Shown one piece after another: positions 1 through 4,459 of a stretch of DNA of 8,683 nt. Position numbers and translations under genes: made by a program. The DNA comes from Opitutia bacterium (GTDB lineage: Bacteria > Verrucomicrobiota > Verrucomicrobiia > Opitutales > Seribacteraceae), in the NCBI GenBank assembly GCA_002692605.1, contig NZLE01000050.1, forward strand, positions 1-8,683, read 5' to 3'. How positions within the stretch are numbered: the first letter of the stretch is position 1; each line of letters opens with the position of its first letter. The notes under the pieces were generated by a model. The model was not told where the DNA came from, did not search any database, and was given only the letters and a program-made list of their open reading frames with translations.

Positions 1-775
1 CGATTTCCTAAAGAACAGGAGAGATCCGAAGAAGCCCTTCGCGCTCTACCTAGCCCATACCATGATGCACACAATCATCGACGCATCCGACCGCTTCCGG
101 GGGAAATCCAAGGGGGGGCTCTACGGGGACGTGGTGGAGGAGTTCGATTACGAGACCGGGCGCCTGCTTGACGTTCTGGACGAACTCAAGCTGAGCGAAA
201 ACACCTTGGTGATCTACACCGCGGACAACGGGCCCTGGAACCAGGACAAGTACACCCTGAAAAAGAAGGGCCACCCCGAGGGTTCGGTCTTCTGGGGAGA
301 CGCCGGTCCTCTGCGCAACGGCAAGGGTTCCCCCTATGAGGGCGGTTACCGTCTGCCCTGCATCGTCCGCTGGCCGGGCAAGGTGCCCGCGGGCCGCTCT
401 TCGGATGCGGTCTTCGCTACCATCGATTTCCTGCCCACCTTCGCTCGGTTGTGCGGATTCGAGACTCCCAGGGACCGCAGGATCGACGGAATCGATCAGA
501 CGGATTTGCTGATGGGCAAGACGGAAACGGGCCGCAAGACCTTTTACTTCGACCGGGCGGGCATTCGCTTCGGCAAGTGGAAGTACCTCCGGGCCAAGGC
601 TCATTTCTATGGCTACGCCCGGGAGGATGACCGTCCCGAAGCGGAGGAACTCTACAATTTGAAAAAGGATATCGGAGAACGCGAAAACCTCGCCGAAAAG
701 TATCCCGAAATCCTTGCCAAGCTGCGCAAGCTGACCGAGGAAATGCCCCAGGACGGACCCGGTGGCATCCACTGA
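1..775 (+). CDS. Sulfatase, arylsulfatase type (5'-truncated, C-terminal part)
   Basis: Hydrolyses sulfate esters, probably on a polysaccharide or glycan in the periplasm or outside the cell; the exact substrate cannot be read from the sequence. The frame is open from position 2 to the TGA at 773-775, giving 257 visible residues, roughly the second half of a 450-500 residue enzyme. The ATG at 62 is internal: the residues before it (KPFALYLAHT) are the usual sulfatase strand leading to the conserved His. Visible family marks are LAHTMMH, with the His that normally contacts substrate sulfate; FRGKSKGGLYGDVVEE; the metal-binding TADNG (Asp at 224-226, Asn at 227-229); and NGKGSPYEGG with the sulfate-binding Lys at 323-325, followed by RWPGKVPAG. 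The formylglycine site (CxPSR), metal-binding N-terminus and any signal peptide lie upstream of the window. The usual MPH reads MMH here. It converges on the esterase gene. Family assignment is firm; substrate is unknown. Confidence 0.93.
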   Translation, partial: DFLKNRRDPKKPFALYLAHTMMHTIIDASDRFRGKSKGGLYGDVVEEFDYETGRLLDVLDELKLSENTLVIYTADNGPWNQDKYTLKKKGHPEGSVFWGDAGPLRNGKGSPYEGGYRLPCIVRWPGKVPAGRSSDAVFATIDFLPTFARLCGFETPRDRRIDGIDQTDLLMGKTETGRKTFYFDRAGIRFGKWKYLRAKAHFYGYAREDDRPEAEELYNLKKDIGERENLAEKYPEILAKLRKLTEEMPQDGPGGIH

Positions 776-778
776 ATC

Positions 779-816
779 TTCCCTGTCCCGAGACTTATGA
801 CAAGGGGAATAGGGAG
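779..816. terminator. Weak inverted repeat between convergent genes, possible bidirectional terminator
   Basis: The 52-nt gap between the two convergent genes holds an imperfect stem. TTCCCTGTCCC (779-789) can pair with GGGGAATAGGGAG (804-816), with one bulged A at 808, two G-U pairs and a loop of about 15 nt. No run of T follows on either strand, so it is not a textbook intrinsic terminator. Its position between facing stop codons is the main support. Confidence 0.25.
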
Positions 817-827
817 CGAGTCCCGCC

Positions 828-1760
828 TTATTTCCCGGATGCGAAGTTTCGCTGATGAAACTTCATCAGTTCCACGCCCTGCTTTTCGTAAATGATCCGG
901 GCGCTGTGGGGAGCGCCCGGAACGACCAGCAGTTGGTGATCCAGTCCGAGCTTCCTGAGATAGGCGGAATACTTGAGGTTGTACTCGTAGTTGAATCCCT
1001 TGGACCCGACCCATAGCAGGAAGGGCAGACGGGGGGCTTGGCTTCGTCCGGCGAATTTTCGGGCGAGGGTCCAGGCGTCGTTGCCGGGCTCGAACCGGAC
1101 CTTGTCGGATTCCGCGCCCCGGTTGTCCCGGATGCGCATCTCGGGTTCGTAGCCCGAACCGCCGGGGGCCACCGAACCGAAAAGTCCGGGGTATTTGAAC
1201 ATGATCCGGGTGGTTCCCCGGCCGCCCTGGGAAAAGCCCTCGAGGGCCCGCTTGCCACGGGTTCCGAAGGTCCGGTAGGTGGCGTCCACGTGGGGGATCA
1301 GTTCCTTGATCAAAACGTCTTCGCCCAGGCCGTTCCTCTTCTGGGGGTAGTTGTACCAGCTCATCGGTCCGCCGTTGGGAAAGACGTAGATGGTGGGAGG
1401 GATGACCTTGGAGGCGATGGCCCGGTCGACGAAGGAACTCAGCGAGATGCTTTTCTTTTCCGAGCCGGGCCGTCCTCCATGCAGATGATAGACCACGGGG
1501 TATTGGCGCCCGGCGTTCCTGGGCAGGTCGTAACCCTTGGGAAGGTAGACGTAATATCCGACCTTGAGGCCCATGCTCGGGCTTTCGAAGGTGGCGTGGC
1601 GCAGAGTGGAGGGAAGTTTTTGCAGAGTCCATTCCCCGGGCGGGTTGTTCCAGGAGAAGACCTCGTCCGCCTCGAAGATTCGGGGATTCTTGGGCTGGGC
1701 GAAGCTCCCCATCGGGATGCTGAGAAGAAGAGCGAGCAGGGGAAGATGAGGGAGTTTCAC
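828..1760 (-). CDS. Exported alpha/beta-hydrolase esterase (putative esterase, PF00756-like)
   Basis: A 310-residue secreted carboxylesterase-type protein, likely to remove acyl groups such as acetyl or feruloyl-like esters from a carbohydrate; the substrate is inferred only. Residues 1-21 form a signal peptide with a Leu-rich core ending at SFA-Q. Family marks in order: YHLHGG (91-96, oxyanion-hole region), YVFPNGG (125-131), the nucleophile elbow EGFSQGG with Ser177 in GFSQG, and VPGAPHSAR with the likely catalytic His285. The place where relatives usually carry the acid, just after a GT(K/E) turn, reads GSKGFNYEYN, so the Asp seems to be Gly255; Glu259 or another acid may serve instead. 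The start is GTG (complement of 1758-1760), chosen because it lies directly before the signal peptide and 4 nt after the upstream sulfatase stop. No clear Shine-Dalgarno precedes it, so translational coupling to the sulfatase is likely. Confidence 0.88.
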   Translation of the reverse strand: MKLPHLPLLALLLSIPMGSFAQPKNPRIFEADEVFSWNNPPGEWTLQKLPSTLRHATFESPSMGLKVGYYVYLPKGYDLPRNAGRQYPVVYHLHGGRPGSEKKSISLSSFVDRAIASKVIPPTIYVFPNGGPMSWYNYPQKRNGLGEDVLIKELIPHVDATYRTFGTRGKRALEGFSQGGRGTTRIMFKYPGLFGSVAPGGSGYEPEMRIRDNRGAESDKVRFEPGNDAWTLARKFAGRSQAPRLPFLLWVGSKGFNYEYNLKYSAYLRKLGLDHQLLVVPGAPHSARIIYEKQGVELMKFHQRNFASGK

Positions 1761-1764
1761 GTTT

Positions 1765-3219
1765 CTAGAGGTCGTTGGTTCGAACGGAGGCCAGTTTTTC
1801 CTTCAGTTTGCGGCGGAAGGCTTCGACGGTGTCCCGGTGGGCTTCGGAGTCGGCCAGGTTATGGAATTGCCGGGGGTCTTTGGTCATGTCGAAGAGTTCG
1901 ATCCCATTCCTGCCATGTTCGAATCCCCCAATCAAGCGGTTGGGCAGCTTTTCACCATATTGAATGAAGGCCCACTCCCTGTTCCGAAGTAAGAATCCCG
2001 TTCTCATCGGGGCCACGGAAAACGCTTCCTCGCGTACCCGATGGTTGGGGTCGTCGAACGTTTTGGAGAGGTCCTTGCCCTGCAACCTGCTCTGTTCGGG
2101 CAAACCGCACAAGCTTGAGAGGGTGGGGTAAAGATCGAGTAATTCCACGAACGAATGACAAACCGCAGGCTTTTTGCCCGGAACGCTTATGATCAGAGGA
2201 ACTTTTGCGGATTCGTCCCGGAGACTGACCTTGGCCCAGAAGTCATGCTCGCCCAGATGAAACCCGTGGTCACTGGTGAAGATCACAATCGTCCGCCGGC
2301 GCATGCCCGATTTTTCCAACGCATCCATCACCTTGCCCACCTGCGCGTCGAGATAAGCCACCGACGCATAGTAGCCTCCCACGGCCTTCTTTTGCTTTCG
2401 CAGGTCCATCTGCATGTTCTCGCTGGTGCAGTAATTGATCCCCGCCTTGGGAATATCGTCCCAGTCACCGGGAAATTTCTCGGGCAGCGCCATCTTCGAG
2501 TAGGGCTTGAAGGCGTCGTAATACTTTCGGGGAGCGACGAAGGGCACGTGGGGCCGGACGAAGCCAACCCCCAGCCAGAAAGGCTTTTCCATGGTTGCGT
2601 ATTTGCCGATCAATTCCACCGCTTTGGCGGCGGTTTTGCCATCCGAGTGAACCAGGTCGTCTCCATCCGCCTCCACTACGACAAAGGTGTTCCCTCCCAC
2701 CACGGGTCTTTGGCCGTCGGGGTTTTTCTGAAGAGTTTCTCCATCGCCGGGAGCCCGCCACTCGGGTCCCTTGCTGTTGTATTTCTCGTCCCAGGAGAGG
2801 GGGTCGTCCGCTCCGTCCCCTCCGCTCTCGATGCCACCGGGTACGCCCATGTGAAAAATCTTGCTTACCCGGGCCGCATGATAGCCATGGTTGCGAAAGT
2901 GTTGGGACCAGGTGCTGCGCTCGCCGATTTGGGGGCGCGGACTCTTGTATCCCAACACGCCGGTGGCATGCGGATAGTATCCTGACATGAAGGATGCCCG
3001 GGAGGGCCCGCAATAGGTCCCTTGGCAGTACGCTTCGGTGAAACGGGTGCCTTCCGCCGCCAGTTTGTCGATATTGGGCGTGCGGCACACTTCGTTTCCG
3101 TAACAGGACAGGGCGGTGTAAGTCAGGTCGTCCGAAATCAGAAAGAGGACGTTGAGGGGCTCGGAGGAAAGCGCACCGGAATGTCCGAGGGCGAGCAGGA
3201 GGGCGGCAAACCATTTCAT
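1765..3219 (-). CDS. Exported sulfatase, iduronate-2-sulfatase-like
   Basis: A complete 484-residue type I sulfatase. Residues 1-19 are a signal peptide (Lys2, hydrophobic core, ALSS). Active-site residues are all in place by comparison with human iduronate-2-sulfatase as I know it: the metal pair Asp30-Asp31 in LISDD, the formylglycine precursor Cys70 in CGPSR (70-74), Lys120 and His123 in SKIFH, His224 in RPHVPF, Asp317-His318 in FTSDHG, and Lys330 in FWAK. The use of Asp-His rather than Asp-Asn in the second metal motif, with LGEH after it, is typical of the iduronate-2-sulfatase/choline-sulfatase branch and differs from the sulfatase at the left edge. Cys70 needs conversion to formylglycine by a maturase not seen in this window. 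Substrate is probably a 2-sulfated uronate or similar sugar, but that is inference. GAAGGA lies just before the ATG, unusually close. It is first in a two-gene unit with the esterase and diverges from fbp. Confidence 0.93.
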   Translation of the reverse strand: MKWFAALLLALGHSGALSSEPLNVLFLISDDLTYTALSCYGNEVCRTPNIDKLAAEGTRFTEAYCQGTYCGPSRASFMSGYYPHATGVLGYKSPRPQIGERSTWSQHFRNHGYHAARVSKIFHMGVPGGIESGGDGADDPLSWDEKYNSKGPEWRAPGDGETLQKNPDGQRPVVGGNTFVVVEADGDDLVHSDGKTAAKAVELIGKYATMEKPFWLGVGFVRPHVPFVAPRKYYDAFKPYSKMALPEKFPGDWDDIPKAGINYCTSENMQMDLRKQKKAVGGYYASVAYLDAQVGKVMDALEKSGMRRRTIVIFTSDHGFHLGEHDFWAKVSLRDESAKVPLIISVPGKKPAVCHSFVELLDLYPTLSSLCGLPEQSRLQGKDLSKTFDDPNHRVREEAFSVAPMRTGFLLRNREWAFIQYGEKLPNRLIGGFEHGRNGIELFDMTKDPRQFHNLADSEAHRDTVEAFRRKLKEKLASVRTNDL

Positions 3220-3314
3220 GTCCTTCAGTATCAGGGGTATTCCCCTCCGGCATCAAGTCCATAGTGAAAGGTTATCTTGTTTTCTTTGCTCCGTTTACGT
3301 GTTACATGCTGAGC
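3220..3314. promoter_or_regulatory. Divergent intergenic region between sulfatase operon and fbp
   Basis: This 95-nt gap must carry promoters for both the leftward sulfatase-esterase unit and rightward fbp, unless the latter is read from elsewhere. It is visibly richer in A and T than the flanking genes from about 3251 on. AGGGG (3233-3237) and CCCCT (3242-3246) form a 5-bp inverted repeat around TATT, 14 nt upstream of the sulfatase ATG. For fbp, TTGTTT (3277-3282) and TTACAT (3302-3307) are candidate -35 and -10 hexamers, but the 19-nt spacing is long and the predicted start would fall almost on the ATG. The existence of promoter activity is a safe inference; the hexamers are guesses. Confidence 0.45.
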
Positions 3315-3317
3315 ATG
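3305..3317. repeat. 13-nt palindrome spanning the fbp start-codon region
   Basis: CATGCTGAGCATG is a perfect inverted repeat of 6-nt arms (CATGCT and AGCATG) around a single G. It contains both candidate ATG codons of fbp (3306 and 3315). It could be an operator half-site pair or chance; the hairpin with a 1-nt loop cannot form fully in RNA, so a DNA-binding role is the more likely one if it is functional. Confidence 0.3.
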
Positions 3318-4325
3318 CCTGATCAATCTTCATCCATCATCACGGTGCAGCAGCACATCATGAGGGAGCAAAAGCGTTTTCCCGGCGCATCCGGTGAATT
3401 CTCCTTTTTGCTTTCCGGCATCACTCTGGCCACGAAAATGATTTCCGCTCAGGTCCGCCGGGCCGGATTGACCGACGTGCTCGGCGAATACGGGGACATC
3501 AACGTTCAGGGTGAGATTCAGCAGAAACTGGACGTGCTTTCCAATGAGGCTTTGGTGCATTGCCTGAGCTCCCGGGAGAGTATCGGGGTGCTCGCTTCCG
3601 AGGAGAACGAAAACCCCATGATCGTGCATGAGGGTTCGGACGAAGCCAAGTATGCGGTGGTCTTCGATCCTTTGGACGGATCCTCCAACATCGACGTCAA
3701 CGTCAGCGTGGGCACCACCTTTTCAATCCTGCGCAAACCGGACGAGGTCACGGGAGACAACCCGGAGGCCTGGGTCCTGCAACCCGGAAGCAAGCAGATT
3801 GCCGCCGGTTACGTGGTCTACGGATCCTCCACCATACTGGTCTACAGCGCCGGTCACGGGGTGCACGGTTTCACTTTGGATCCCGCCATCGGAGCCTACG
3901 TCCTGAGCCATGAGAACATGACCATGCCCGAGCAGGGGAAGTACTATTCGGTGAACGAAGCCTACCGCGACGGCTTTCCCAGTCGTTACGGAGAATACAT
4001 CGATCGTCTGCGCTCCGGGGTCCTCGGAGTGAATTATTCCTCGCGTTACATCGGCTCGATGGTGGCGGACTTTCACCGAACCCTGCTGAAGGGCGGAGTC
4101 TTTCTCTACCCGCCGACCAAGGACAATGCCGAAGGCAAGTTGCGTTTGCTTTACGAAGCCAATCCCGTGGCGATGCTGGCCGAACAGGCGGGAGGAATCG
4201 CCCTCGACGGAAGCAAGCGGATCATGGACGTCGAGCCGACCAGCATACATCAGCGCACGCCTCTGGTGGTGGGCAGCCGGTTCGAAATGTCCGACTTCGA
4301 ACGCTTCATTCAGCAGGGTGGTTAG
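3315..4325 (+). CDS. fbp: Fructose-1,6-bisphosphatase, class I
   Basis: Cytoplasmic enzyme (EC 3.1.3.11) that hydrolyses fructose 1,6-bisphosphate to fructose 6-phosphate, the committed gluconeogenic step. The start at 3315 gives 336 residues, the usual class I length, and begins MPDQSSSIITVQQ. The frame stays open upstream to an ATG at 3306 and a GTG at 3264; the 17 extra hydrophobic residues from GTG match nothing in the family. Numbering from 3315, one sees GEFSFLLSGITLATK (AMP-site-like helix region, 27-41), a metal-binding Glu pair at 96-97 (ASEEN), the signature DPLDGSSNID (118-127), the SRYIGSMVADFHRTL segment (243-257) with active-site Arg244, and LLYEANP with metal-ligand Glu281. These fall at almost the same numbers as in the mammalian enzyme, which supports the chosen start. 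No strong Shine-Dalgarno is visible. It is transcribed divergently from the sulfatase unit. Confidence 0.95.
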   Translation: MPDQSSSIITVQQHIMREQKRFPGASGEFSFLLSGITLATKMISAQVRRAGLTDVLGEYGDINVQGEIQQKLDVLSNEALVHCLSSRESIGVLASEENENPMIVHEGSDEAKYAVVFDPLDGSSNIDVNVSVGTTFSILRKPDEVTGDNPEAWVLQPGSKQIAAGYVVYGSSTILVYSAGHGVHGFTLDPAIGAYVLSHENMTMPEQGKYYSVNEAYRDGFPSRYGEYIDRLRSGVLGVNYSSRYIGSMVADFHRTLLKGGVFLYPPTKDNAEGKLRLLYEANPVAMLAEQAGGIALDGSKRIMDVEPTSIHQRTPLVVGSRFEMSDFERFIQQGG

Positions 4326-4358
4326 GATTTCGGGCTTTTCCGCACTATGATTTAAGAT
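4322..4358 (+). promoter_or_regulatory. Possible promoter for the PSCyt1/DUF1501 gene pair
   Basis: TATGAT at 4346-4351 matches the bacterial -10 consensus at five of six positions and lies in an A/T-rich patch directly after fbp. The best -35 candidate at 18-nt spacing is TTAGGA (4322-4327), a poor match that overlaps the fbp stop codon. If used, transcription would start near 4358 and give a leader of about 100 nt that contains both hairpins. The evidence is weak. Confidence 0.22.
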
Positions 4359-4362
4359 CTTA
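4353..4362. repeat. 10-bp perfect palindrome
   Basis: TAAGATCTTA is perfectly self-complementary and sits 27 nt after the fbp stop codon, next to the candidate -10 element and one nucleotide before the first hairpin. It could be an operator, but a palindrome of this length can also arise by chance. Confidence 0.3.
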
Positions 4363-4363
4363 T

Positions 4364-4405
4364 CGTCTCCGGAAGGGAAAGAACTCGGTTCCTTTTTCCG
4401 AGACG
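4364..4405 (+). terminator. Long imperfect hairpin after fbp (terminator or leader structure)
   Basis: CGTCTC (4364-4369) pairs with GAGACG (4400-4405). After a bulged C, GGAA (4371-4374) pairs with TTCC (4396-4399). Further in, AA/TT and GAAC/GTTC (4381-4384 with 4388-4391) close a TCG triloop. No T-run follows the complete hairpin. However, the inner GAAC/GTTC stem is followed by CTTTTT, so an alternative short hairpin with a T-tract is possible. Position 38 nt after the fbp stop fits an fbp terminator; a 5'-leader element of the next gene is the other option. Confidence 0.5.
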
Positions 4406-4415
4406 ATTCAATAAA

Positions 4416-4437
4416 CGGCTTGCTCAGGAGCAAGCCG
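4416..4437 (+). other. Perfect 9-bp stem, 4-nt loop hairpin upstream of the cytochrome-like gene
   Basis: CGGCTTGCT (4416-4424) is exactly complementary to AGCAAGCCG (4429-4437), with CAGG as the loop. The stem is GC-rich and should be stable in RNA. It ends 22 nt before the ATG at 4460, and no T-run follows, which argues against a simple terminator. A role in mRNA stability or translation of the downstream gene is possible; the inverted repeat itself is certain, its function is not. Confidence 0.55.
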
Positions 4438-4459
4438 GAAGTAGCATGGGCTTCGTACT

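Noticed and set aside
652..1632. 326-codon minus-strand frame overlapping the esterase and the first sulfatase
   Set aside because: Arg/Pro/Gly-rich translation typical of an out-of-frame reading; the esterase in another frame of the same strand has signal peptide and catalytic motifs.
1038..1967. 309-codon plus-strand open frame over the esterase and sulfatase ends
   Set aside because: It spans two well-supported minus-strand genes and their junction, and its translation is low-complexity Gly/Arg/Val-rich sequence without motifs.
3264..3314. GTG at 3264 as the fbp start (17 extra residues)
   Set aside because: The extension is hydrophobic, unlike any class I fructose-bisphosphatase N-terminus; numbering from 3315 puts the active-site residues where the family has them.
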